From UBA3537 sp045561735 (GTDB taxonomy: Bacteria > Bacteroidota > Bacteroidia > Flavobacteriales > Flavobacteriaceae): a stretch of 23,821 nucleotides of DNA. Below the pieces are notes generated by a model. It ran no database searches. It saw only the letters and a list, made by a program, of their open reading frames with translations, and was not told the DNA's origin. Positions 1 to 7,254 of the stretch are shown here, piece by piece; positions within the stretch are counted from its first letter, which is position 1, and each line of letters starts with the position of its first letter. A program made the translations under genes and the position numbers. The stretch lies in contig JBJKXC010000030.1 of the NCBI GenBank assembly GCA_045561735.1, positions 1 to 23,821 of the forward strand, written 5' to 3'.

Positions 1-215
1 CAAGAACCTTTTTCAAGGCAAACAATGAAACGACAATCTATAAGGATTTAGAATTGAACCCATGGCAATATGGGCTCACTTTGAGTGCGGGCTATAACAA
101 CTGGAATGCGTTTATTTATTACGGTTTAAATGCTATTTTTGAGATGGTCTCTATAAACCAAAGCCCATTGGAGATGAAAAGCTTAAAAGTGGGACTGATA
201 TTTTATATTCTATAG
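1..215 (+). CDS. Outer-membrane beta-barrel protein, 3' end only
   Basis: Reading the frame that ends at the TAG at 213-215 gives about 70 C-terminal residues without a stop, beginning RTFFKANNETT and ending KVGLIFYIL. The segment has alternating polar/aromatic strands (TLSAGYNNWNAFIYYGLN) and a hydrophobic final strand, as in the last strands of small Bacteroidota outer-membrane barrels (porin/PorT-like). The start lies outside the window, so the exact family cannot be named. It is followed by a 127-bp gap holding a hairpin and the ileS promoter, so it is probably the end of a separate transcript. Confidence 0.6.
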   Translation, partial: RTFFKANNETTIYKDLELNPWQYGLTLSAGYNNWNAFIYYGLNAIFEMVSINQSPLEMKSLKVGLIFYIL

Positions 216-244
216 AAATATATTTCATCTTTTATCTAAAAAAA

Positions 245-266
245 ACTTTCTATTTAAAAAGAAAGT
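245..266 (+). terminator. Possible terminator hairpin after the barrel gene
   Basis: ACTTTCT (245-251) and AGAAAGT (260-266) form a perfect 7-bp stem around an 8-nt AT loop. An A-run lies just before it and a run of seven T starts about 16 nt after the stem. The T-run is not adjacent, so this is a weak candidate for ending the upstream transcript. The rest of the 216-342 gap holds only the ileS promoter box. Confidence 0.3.
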
Positions 267-316
267 GATCCCCGAAAATACATTTTTTTAGACCTCTTAG
301 TTATGTTAAAATTTAG

Positions 317-324
317 TAATTTTG
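317..324 (+). promoter_or_regulatory. -7 promoter box (TAATTTTG) for ileS
   Basis: The octamer matches the Bacteroidota sigma-ABfr consensus TAnnTTTG exactly and lies 18 nt before the ATG at 343. No good TTG/TTTG -33 element is visible at the usual spacing. Transcription should start near 328, which excludes the in-frame TTG at 322 as translation start because it lies inside the box. Confidence 0.5.
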
Positions 325-342
325 CTGACTAATCAAAGAATA

Positions 343-3300
343 ATGAGCGCTCTTTTTCCTGAGTATAAAGGATTGAATTTACCAAAGTTATCAGATCAAA
401 TGCTGGACTATTGGCTTGCGCATGATGTTTTTGAAAAAAGTGTCTCATCAAGGGATGGGCAAAAACCCTATGTTTTTTTTGAAGGACCCCCTTCCGCCAA
501 TGGTCTACCGGGGGTTCACCATGTTCTTGCACGCGCCATTAAAGATATTTTTCCACGTTATAAAACGATGAAAGGTTTTCAAGTCAAACGCAAAGCTGGC
601 TGGGACACCCATGGTCTGCCTATAGAATTGGGTGTGGAAAAAGAACTGGGGATTACTAAAGAAGATATTGGTAAAACCATTTCTATAGAGGCCTATAATG
701 ACGCTTGTCGCAAAGCTGTGATGCGCTATACTGATGTGTGGAACGATTTAACCCAAAAAATGGGTTATTGGGTCAATATGGAAGACCCTTACATCACTTA
801 CGATCCTAAGTATATGGAAAGTGTTTGGTGGCTTTTAAAAGAAATTTACAACAAAAAATTACTCTACAAAGGCTATACCATTCAGCCCTATTCCCCCAAA
901 GCAGGTACCGGATTGAGCTCTCATGAACTGAACCAACCTGGAACCTATCAAGATGTTACCGATACCACGGTTGTGGCGCAGTTTAAAGCAATTCCAGAAA
1001 CCCTTCCTAATGCTTTAAAAAACGAAGGTGATATTCATCTTTTGGCTTGGACCACAACCCCCTGGACATTGCCTAGTAACACCGCACTTACTGTTGGTCC
1101 AAAAATTGAATATGTTTTGGTAAAAACATTCAATCAATACACTTTTGAACCTATCAATGTTGTTTTGGCTAAAGCACTTTTACCAAAACAGTTTAATGGG
1201 AAATATGAAAAGATAGACTCTGAAGCGGCCTTAGATGAGTACAATGCGAATGCTAAACAGATTCCTTATTTCGTTAAAAGTACTGTTATGGGCAATACTT
1301 TGGTGGGTATAAAATACGAGCAATTGTTGGATTATGCTTTGCCAAATGACCATCCAGAAAATGCATTTCGCATCATTGCTGGGGATTTTGTAACTACTGA
1401 AGATGGCACTGGAATTGTCCATACCGCGCCTACTTTTGGTGCAGATGATGCCATTGCTGCCAAACAAGCTAAGCCTGAGATACCACCAATGTTGGTCAAG
1501 GATGAATTGGATAATCTTGTTCCGCTGGTCGATCTACAAGGTCGCTTTAGAAAAGAAGTCACAGACTTTGCTGGGCAATATGTAAAAAATGAATATTACC
1601 CAGAAGGGCAAGCCCCCGAAAAGTCCGTAGATATTCAATTGGCAATTAAATTAAAAATTGAAAACAAAGCGTTTAAAGTAGAGAAATACAAGCACAGTTA
1701 CCCAAATTGCTGGCGCACTGACAAGCCTATTTTATATTATCCTTTAGATTCTTGGTTTATTAAAATTACAGACGTCAAAGAGCGTATGTTCGAATTGAAT
1801 CAAACCATCAACTGGAAACCAAAAAGTACAGGTGAAGGCCGTTTTGGCAACTGGCTTGCAAATGCCAACGATTGGAATTTATCTCGCTCTCGATATTGGG
1901 GCATTCCACTTCCCATTTGGCGCACAGAAGATGGAAAAGAGGAGCTTTGCATTGGTTCTGTTGAAGAACTTAAAAACGAAATGCAGAAAGCGGTAAACGC
2001 TGGGATCATGACACAGGTTCTGTTTGAAGATTTTATAGTTGGTGATTTTTCAGACATGAACTATTCCAAAATTGATTTGCATAAAAACATAGTGGATGCC
2101 ATTACATTGGTTTCACCTTCTGGTCAACCTATGAGCAGAGAAAGTGATCTGATTGATGTTTGGTTTGATTCTGGGAGTATGCCTTATGCGCAATGGCATT
2201 ATCCTTTTGAAAATAAAGATATCATTGACAACAACAAAGCTTTTCCTGCCGATTTTATTGCGGAAGGCGTCGATCAAACGCGGGGTTGGTTTTATACCCT
2301 GCATGCGATTGGCAGTATGGTTTTTGACTCCGTTGCTTATAAAAATGTGATTTCTAACGGACTGGTCTTGGACAAAAACGGTCAAAAAATGTCCAAGCGT
2401 TTGGGCAATGCCACGGATCCCTTTGAAACCCTAGCTAACTATGGTCCTGATGCCACGCGTTGGTATATGATCAGTAATGCCAATCCTTGGGATAATTTAA
2501 AATTTGATGTAGATGGAATTGATGAAGTCAGGCGTAAATTTTTTGGAACGCTTTACAACACCTATGCTTTTTTCACGCTTTACGCGAATATTGACAGATT
2601 TAACAACTCTGAGCCCGCCATTCCACACGAGCAGCGCCCAGAAATTGATCGTTGGATTTTGTCCGAACTCCACACGCTTATTGAAAAAGTAGATACCCAT
2701 TATGCCAATTATGAGCCCACAAAAGCAGCTAGAGAAATTTCTGAATTTACGCAAGAGCTTCTCAGCAATTGGTACGTTCGCTTGAGCCGAAGACGCTATT
2801 GGAAAGGGGCATATGAAGCAGATAAAATCTCCGCCTATCAAACCCTATTTACTTGCATGCTTACGCTTTCAAAACTTGGGGCTCCTATCGCACCCTTTTT
2901 TATGGACCGCTTGTATATAGATTTGGTGACTCCTACAAAATTAGAGCCATATGACAGTGTACATTTGTCAGAATTTCCAAATTCAAATCCTCAGCTTATA
3001 GACAACGCTCTGGAACATAAAATGGCTCAAGCCCAGTTGATTTCATCCTTGGTTTTATCGCTTAGAGCCAAAGAAAAAATAAAGGTGAGACAGCCCCTTC
3101 AAAAAATAATGATTCCCATTAATTCCAAAGCACAAAAAGAAGAAATTATTGCCATTTCAGATTTGATAAAACACGAAGTGAACGTTAAAGAAATCGAGCT
3201 TTTGGAGGATGCATCTGATATTTTAGTCAAACAAATCAAGCCCAATTTTAAGGTTTTAGGTCCGCGTTTTGGAAAAGACATGAAACAAGTTGTGGCGGCC

Positions 3301-3753
3301 ATTCAGAAATTTGATGCGGATGATATCCAAAAAATTGAAGAAAAAGGGGTTTTAGACCTTGAAATTAATAGAAAAAGTATTAATTTACAACTCACCGATG
3401 TAGAGATTTCTTCTCAGGACATTGAGGGCTGGCTTGTTGCCAACCAAGGTGCTGTAACTGTCGCCTTGGACGTGACAATTACAGAGGCCTTGAAGGCCGA
3501 AGGTATTGCACGTGAGCTAGTAAATCGAATTCAAAATTTAAGAAAAGATTCAGGCTTTGAAGTAACGGATATGATTGATGTTTTTATTTTAAATAATGAA
3601 TTTATGGACAAAGCTTTTCAAGATAACTTAGATTACATTAAAGCTGAGACATTAACACACACGTTACATACAGTAAACGAACTTGAAAATGGGATTGAGG
3701 TCAATTTTGATGATATTACCACCAAGTTATTAATTAAAAAGTACATAAAATAA
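343..3753 (+). CDS. ileS: Isoleucyl-tRNA synthetase
   Basis: Cytoplasmic class I aminoacyl-tRNA synthetase that charges tRNA-Ile and edits mischarged valine. The 1136-residue product begins MSALFPEYKGLNLPKL. The HIGH-like motif is GVHHVLAR (around residues 57-64), and KMSKR is at 682-686 (nt 2386-2400). The CP1 editing domain with WTTTPWTLPSN lies near 235-246, and an anticodon-binding domain follows KMSKR. The length and the HHVL form of the first motif resemble the long, eukaryote-like type II IleRS, a class known for low mupirocin sensitivity (family knowledge). ATG 343 was preferred to TTG 322, which falls inside the promoter box and adds seven residues unlike the family. It heads a close-packed run with the DksA-like gene (6-nt gap) and lspA. 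Confidence 0.97.
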   Translation: MSALFPEYKGLNLPKLSDQMLDYWLAHDVFEKSVSSRDGQKPYVFFEGPPSANGLPGVHHVLARAIKDIFPRYKTMKGFQVKRKAGWDTHGLPIELGVEKELGITKEDIGKTISIEAYNDACRKAVMRYTDVWNDLTQKMGYWVNMEDPYITYDPKYMESVWWLLKEIYNKKLLYKGYTIQPYSPKAGTGLSSHELNQPGTYQDVTDTTVVAQFKAIPETLPNALKNEGDIHLLAWTTTPWTLPSNTALTVGPKIEYVLVKTFNQYTFEPINVVLAKALLPKQFNGKYEKIDSEAALDEYNANAKQIPYFVKSTVMGNTLVGIKYEQLLDYALPNDHPENAFRIIAGDFVTTEDGTGIVHTAPTFGADDAIAAKQAKPEIPPMLVKDELDNLVPLVDLQGRFRKEVTDFAGQYVKNEYYPEGQAPEKSVDIQLAIKLKIENKAFKVEKYKHSYPNCWRTDKPILYYPLDSWFIKITDVKERMFELNQTINWKPKSTGEGRFGNWLANANDWNLSRSRYWGIPLPIWRTEDGKEELCIGSVEELKNEMQKAVNAGIMTQVLFEDFIVGDFSDMNYSKIDLHKNIVDAITLVSPSGQPMSRESDLIDVWFDSGSMPYAQWHYPFENKDIIDNNKAFPADFIAEGVDQTRGWFYTLHAIGSMVFDSVAYKNVISNGLVLDKNGQKMSKRLGNATDPFETLANYGPDATRWYMISNANPWDNLKFDVDGIDEVRRKFFGTLYNTYAFFTLYANIDRFNNSEPAIPHEQRPEIDRWILSELHTLIEKVDTHYANYEPTKAAREISEFTQELLSNWYVRLSRRRYWKGAYEADKISAYQTLFTCMLTLSKLGAPIAPFFMDRLYIDLVTPTKLEPYDSVHLSEFPNSNPQLIDNALEHKMAQAQLISSLVLSLRAKEKIKVRQPLQKIMIPINSKAQKEEIIAISDLIKHEVNVKEIELLEDASDILVKQIKPNFKVLGPRFGKDMKQVVAAIQKFDADDIQKIEEKGVLDLEINRKSINLQLTDVEISSQDIEGWLVANQGAVTVALDVTITEALKAEGIARELVNRIQNLRKDSGFEVTDMIDVFILNNEFMDKAFQDNLDYIKAETLTHTLHTVNELENGIEVNFDDITTKLLIKKYIK

Positions 3754-3759
3754 AAGTCT

Positions 3760-4137
3760 ATGGAAACACCCGTTAAATATTCCGACAAAGATCTAGAAGC
3801 ATTTAAAACACTGATTTTAAAGAAGATTGAAAAGGCGCGACACGATTTAGAATTGATCAAAAGTGCTTATATGAACGACCTTAACAATGGTACCGAAGAC
3901 ACCTCACCGACTTTTAAAGCTTTTGATGAAGGCAGTCAGGTCATGAGTAAAGAATCCAATGCCCAATTGGCGATTCGTCAAGAAAAATTTATCCGAGATT
4001 TAAAAAATGCCTTAATTCGAATTCAGAATAAAACCTATGGTATTTGCCGTGTGACAGGAAAGCTGATCAACAAAAAGCGTTTGGAGCTCGTACCTCATGC
4101 CACCCTAAGCATTGAAGCAAAGAACATGCAAAAATAA
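3760..4137 (+). CDS. DksA/TraR-family protein with degenerate zinc finger
   Basis: A 125-residue protein of the DksA/TraR family, whose members bind the RNA polymerase secondary channel and alter promoter output together with ppGpp. An N-terminal helical, probably coiled-coil part (about 8-90) is followed by the finger region YGICRVTGKLINKKRLELVPHATL (94 onward). Of the four family cysteines only C96 remains; the partners are T99 and non-metal residues in the PHATLSIEA segment. Zinc binding is therefore unlikely, although Bacteroidota homologues are often like this. It lies 6 nt after ileS and 1 nt before lspA, suggesting co-transcription. The exact target genes cannot be inferred from the sequence. 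Confidence 0.9.
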   Translation: METPVKYSDKDLEAFKTLILKKIEKARHDLELIKSAYMNDLNNGTEDTSPTFKAFDEGSQVMSKESNAQLAIRQEKFIRDLKNALIRIQNKTYGICRVTGKLINKKRLELVPHATLSIEAKNMQK

Positions 4138-4138
4138 T

Positions 4139-4792
4139 ATGACGAAACAACAAGTTTTCGCTATTATTCTTATCGTACTTTGCATTGATCAATGCTCAAA
4201 AATTTACATCAAAACTCATTTTGAGCTTGGGCAAGAGCTTGTTATTTTTAGTTGGTTTAAAATTCTTTTTGTAGAAAACGATGGCATGGCTTGGGGGGCA
4301 AAACTCAGTGATTTCACCTCCATTATTTCTGATAAATCTGCTAAGTTGTGTCTTACAATATTTAGAATTTTAGCCCTTACTGGTATTGGCTATTGGTTGT
4401 TTGGGCTTGTCAAAAAGGGAGCTTATCGATTTTTAATTTTGGCAGTTTCATTGGTCTTTTCAGGTGCACTTGGCAATATTTTAGATTCAGTTTTTTACGG
4501 GTTTTTTTTCGGTGACAGTCTAGGGCAGAAGGCGGTATTTTTTCCAGACAAGGGCTACAGCAGTTTATTTTATGGAAATGTTGTTGATATGCTTCACTTT
4601 CCACTCTACAAGGGTTATTTTCCAGATTGGTTTCCATTTATAGGCGGCTATTATTTTACATTTTTTAACCCTGTTTTCAATGTGGCGGATGTGGCTATTA
4701 GTATTGGTGTTGGCCTGCTAATTTTATGTAATATGAGCAATAAAACTTCAAAAAAATCTTCTTTCAGAATTGATAAATCTGATTTGGTGTAA
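4139..4792 (+). CDS. lspA: Lipoprotein signal peptidase (signal peptidase II)
   Basis: Inner-membrane aspartyl protease that removes the signal peptide of prolipoproteins after lipidation. The 217-residue product has several hydrophobic membrane segments and the family motifs in order: DQCSK (17-21), ENDGMAWG (46-53), GALGNILDS (109-117), GNVVDMLHF with catalytic D150, and FNVADVAI with catalytic D184. The start at 4139 was chosen over an upstream ATG at 4112 because the latter lies within the DksA-like gene, and MTKQQVF leads straight into the first membrane helix. It is somewhat longer than E. coli LspA owing to a loop around 118-147 before the first catalytic Asp. Its last 29 bp overlap the convergent cyclo-ligase gene. 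Confidence 0.95.
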   Translation: MTKQQVFAIILIVLCIDQCSKIYIKTHFELGQELVIFSWFKILFVENDGMAWGAKLSDFTSIISDKSAKLCLTIFRILALTGIGYWLFGLVKKGAYRFLILAVSLVFSGALGNILDSVFYGFFFGDSLGQKAVFFPDKGYSSLFYGNVVDMLHFPLYKGYFPDWFPFIGGYYFTFFNPVFNVADVAISIGVGLLILCNMSNKTSKKSSFRIDKSDLV

Positions 4793-5323
4793 GACAATAA
4801 TACAATACAATATCATTGGGTTGAATGTCTTTAATTTTTTTATCAGCTTCAAAAAAGGAGAGTCCGATTTTCACTGTATTAGGACAGTTTTTTAAAAAGC
4901 CATCATAGAACCCTTTTCCGTAGCCGACCCGGCGTCCAACTTTATCAAACGCCAACAAAGGCACAAAAATCACCTCAAGTTTTGAGGCTTTAATTTGCAG
5001 CCCATCTGGGGGCTCTGGAATGTTCCATATATTTGGTTTAATCGTCGTATTATCCTTTAGTAAATAGTAGCTCATTTCACCATTTAAAATATCACTTTTT
5101 GAAATGATAATGTTTTTATCTCTCCCATATAAAACACTTAATAGTGGTTATGTTTCAACTTCTTTTAGATGTTTAATCGTTAAATAAAGGTGGTAAAAAG
5201 AGGCTTCCCAAATAGGAAGTTTAAGCGCTTGGTTGGTAATTTCTAAACTCAAGCTATTTATGGTTGAAGGCGTTAGTGATTTACGCTTCTGTTTGTAGCC
5301 TGTTCTTAGGGTTTGTTTTTCAT
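4764..5323 (-). pseudogene. 5-formyltetrahydrofolate cyclo-ligase, broken by a frameshift and a stop
   Basis: The intact enzyme converts 5-formyl-THF plus ATP to 5,10-methenyl-THF. The C-terminal part shows VPLLAFD, GYGKGFYD (ATP/Mg loop) and the typical end CLTPNQIYQF. The N-terminal part shows KQTLRTGYKQKRKSL and LKLPIWE. Both parts lie in one frame separated by a single TAA at 5148-5150, where homologues usually have Glu; GAA to TAA is one change. The codons on both sides continue the family sequence (HLKEVET, stop, PLLSVLYGRDKN). A second lesion is at the start: the ATG at 5323-5321 forms an ATGA junction with the preceding gene but reads MKNKP and then a stop. One extra A in the A5 run (5320-5316) would give MKKQTLRTGY, matching the family. 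The repaired length, 186 residues, is normal. Sequencing error or recoding cannot be excluded. Confidence 0.85.
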
Positions 5324-6291
5324 CTAGTTGTTTTTGTAGAAAAGCGGAACAAAGCGTCTCCTTTGTAAACAATGGGGTCTTCATTAATATTTATAACATA
5401 GCCCACACAATCGGCTTTAATGGACTGGTTAAATTTTCCATAAGCATCTGTAATATAGCCTAGTACAGTGCCCTTTTCAACTTTTGAATTAAGCTTTATT
5501 GACGGGCGGAATAACCCAGAAGTCTTGGCTCTGATCCATTTACTTTCCTCAATAAAAATGATTTGTTTTTTAGGGGCTGAAACTTTGAATTTTGAATTTA
5601 ACATATCTAGATGGTTTAAAATACGTTTGGCGCCATTGACGCCTGAATTGGTCACCAATCTATCAATGTGATTTGATTTACCGCCTTCAAAAAGTATCAT
5701 TGGAATATTGATTTTATCACAAGCACTTCGAAGGGATTTAGGAATTTTTTTTGAGTAAACAACAAAGGGTGCTCCATAGGCTTTGGCCCATTTTTTGAGT
5801 TTTGGGGCTTGCTTGACAATTCGAATTTGAGGTGCATTAAAACGTCCTGCACCACCAGTGTGGTGATCAATGACAAAATCGACTTGCGGAATGATTTCAT
5901 ACATCAATTTATAAGCTACTTGACTGGCCAATGAACCAGTTTTTGAGCCAGGGAAAACACGATTTAAATCCCGACCGTCAGGAAGTTCTCGCGATTTATT
6001 CAAAAACCCAAATATATTTAAAACGGGGATGCAAATGATGGTTCCTTTTTTTGGCTTATTAATCCCCTTTGCAATCAATTGTCTTACAATTTCAACACCA
6101 TTTATCTCATCGCCATGAATGCCTGCTGTAAAGAGCACCACAGGTCCAGCCTTTTTAGAACGGTTTATGATGACCGGTACTTCCACACTCGTTTGTGTGT
6201 GAAGTTTAGCCACATTGAAATTAATTTCCCGAGATTCGCCTGCTGAAATCTTTTCTCCTAAAATGTGTAAAACTGAATTGTGTAAATTCAT
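5320..6291 (-). CDS. Succinylglutamate desuccinylase/aspartoacylase-family zinc hydrolase
   Basis: Predicted zinc amidohydrolase with the M14-like fold, 323 residues. Metal-site residues are visible: GIHGDE (H59, E62) and DHHTGG (H144). Also present are the substrate-binding GRDLNRVFPG (106-115) and a FEGG segment with E202 as the likely catalytic glutamate. A C-terminal beta-rich domain (about 245-315) resembles the appended domain of AstE/AspA-like proteins. The start is ATG 6291, which overlaps the rimK stop as TGATG; the TTG one codon upstream is unlikely. The substrate is unknown, since the family includes N-succinylglutamate, N-acetylaspartate and other deacylases. Co-translation with RimK suggests it acts on a glutamyl or other amide-linked product (inference). 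Confidence 0.88.
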   Translation of the reverse strand: MNLHNSVLHILGEKISAGESREINFNVAKLHTQTSVEVPVIINRSKKAGPVVLFTAGIHGDEINGVEIVRQLIAKGINKPKKGTIICIPVLNIFGFLNKSRELPDGRDLNRVFPGSKTGSLASQVAYKLMYEIIPQVDFVIDHHTGGAGRFNAPQIRIVKQAPKLKKWAKAYGAPFVVYSKKIPKSLRSACDKINIPMILFEGGKSNHIDRLVTNSGVNGAKRILNHLDMLNSKFKVSAPKKQIIFIEESKWIRAKTSGLFRPSIKLNSKVEKGTVLGYITDAYGKFNQSIKADCVGYVININEDPIVYKGDALFRFSTKTTR

Positions 6292-7166
6292 CAACGTCTG
6301 TTTCTTTCAATGAATGTAATGATTGCTTTAGCAATGTTTTTTTCTGAAGCGCCTTCAATCCCCTCTAGACCAGGTGTGGAATTGATTTCCATTATAAGCG
6401 GACCTCTTTTGGATTGCAAAAGGTCTACTCCACAAATTGGGAGCTTTAGTTGTCGTGCCGATTTGATAGCGATTTTTAGTTCAGGTTCTGACATTCTGTA
6501 ATATTCATAAGTACCCCCACGGTGTAAATTAGAACGAAATTCACCTGGCTTGCCGTAGCGTTTCATAGCACCAACAACTTGGCCGTCTACAATAAAAGCA
6601 CGGATATCCACCCCTTTTGCCTCGGAAATATATTCTTGAACCAAGGCTCTTGCCTGTAAGCCATTAAAGGCTTCTAAAACAGATTCCGCTGCATTTTTAG
6701 ATTCCGCAAGAACAACTCCAAGACCTTGTGTTCCTTCCAATAGCTTTATGACTACAGGTGTTCCCCCTACAAGTTCAATAACTTCTTCAACGTCTTTAGA
6801 GTAATTAGTGAAAACAGTTTTCGGCATGTCTATTCCTCCTTTTGAAAGGCGTTGAAAACTGCGCAATTTATCGCGAGATCGAATGATGGCATCAGAAGAA
6901 ACTGTAGAAAATACATTCATCATTTCAAACTGACGTACCACTGCACATCCATAGAAAGTCACTGAAGCCCCAATCCTTGGGATGATGGCATCTACATCAT
7001 TGAGGTATTTGTTTTTGTAATAAACCGTTGGCTTTTCTTTCTCAATAATCAAGTCACAATTTAAAGGATCTATTACCTCAACATAATGCCCCCGATTTTC
7101 CGCTTCCTTGATAAGCCTTTGTGTGGAGTATAAATTTTTATTTCTTGATAAAATGACAATATTCAT
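6291..7166 (-). CDS. rimK: RimK-family ATP-grasp alpha-L-glutamate ligase
   Basis: ATP-dependent carboxylate-amine ligase. E. coli RimK adds glutamates to the C-terminus of ribosomal protein S6 and can make poly-alpha-glutamate. The 291-residue product follows E. coli RimK closely from memory: MNIVILSRNKNLYSTQRL at the N-terminus, IPRIGASVTFYG (62-73), RSRDKLRSFQ (96-105), VVIKLLEGTQGLGVVLAE (138-155), VQEYI (176-180), FRSNLHRGG (210-218), and the Mg-binding GVDLL...MEINSTPGLEGIEG with D248, E260 and N262. It ends about ten residues earlier than the E. coli protein. It is the first gene of a minus-strand run and is divergent from uvrC. A poor -7-like box (TATTGTTG at 7197-7190) is the only promoter seen. 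Confidence 0.93.
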   Translation of the reverse strand: MNIVILSRNKNLYSTQRLIKEAENRGHYVEVIDPLNCDLIIEKEKPTVYYKNKYLNDVDAIIPRIGASVTFYGCAVVRQFEMMNVFSTVSSDAIIRSRDKLRSFQRLSKGGIDMPKTVFTNYSKDVEEVIELVGGTPVVIKLLEGTQGLGVVLAESKNAAESVLEAFNGLQARALVQEYISEAKGVDIRAFIVDGQVVGAMKRYGKPGEFRSNLHRGGTYEYYRMSEPELKIAIKSARQLKLPICGVDLLQSKRGPLIMEINSTPGLEGIEGASEKNIAKAIITFIERNRR

Positions 7167-7196
7167 GTTGTAAATGGCCTTTAATTTACCAACAAT

Positions 7197-7227
7197 ATAC
7201 TAAAAAAGTAGTATCGATTTTTAGTAT
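7197..7227. repeat. 10-bp inverted repeat between rimK and uvrC
   Basis: ATACTAAAAA (7197-7206) and TTTTTAGTAT (7218-7227) are perfect inverted arms with an 11-nt spacer. TAGTAT also occurs at 7209-7214, 7222-7227 and 7237-7242. The site lies between the divergent rimK and uvrC starts and just upstream of the uvrC -7 box. It could be an operator or an A-tract upstream element. AT-rich composition makes chance a real alternative. Confidence 0.4.
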
Positions 7228-7241
7228 GTTAAGAATTAGTA

Positions 7242-7249
7242 TACCTTTG
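7242..7249 (+). promoter_or_regulatory. -7 promoter box (TACCTTTG) for uvrC
   Basis: Exact TAnnTTTG match ending 5 nt before the uvrC ATG at 7255. No clear -33 TTG is seen. If the box is used, transcription starts at or within a few bases of the start codon, giving a leaderless or nearly leaderless mRNA. Confidence 0.5.
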
Positions 7250-7254
7250 ATATT

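Noticed and set aside
322..342. In-frame TTG start adding seven residues to IleRS
   Set aside because: The TTG lies inside the exact -7 promoter box TAATTTTG, and the ATG at 343 gives the family-like N-terminus.
5316..5323. Programmed -1 frameshift on the A-run after the cyclo-ligase ATG
   Set aside because: The run is five A followed by C, one short of the A AAA AAC slippery heptamer, and a second in-frame stop would still block translation.
5148..5384. Cyclo-ligase N-terminal part as a separate gene starting at ATG 5384
   Set aside because: That start lies 65 bp inside the upstream hydrolase gene and adds about 20 residues unlike the family; the ATGA junction at 5323 is the natural start.
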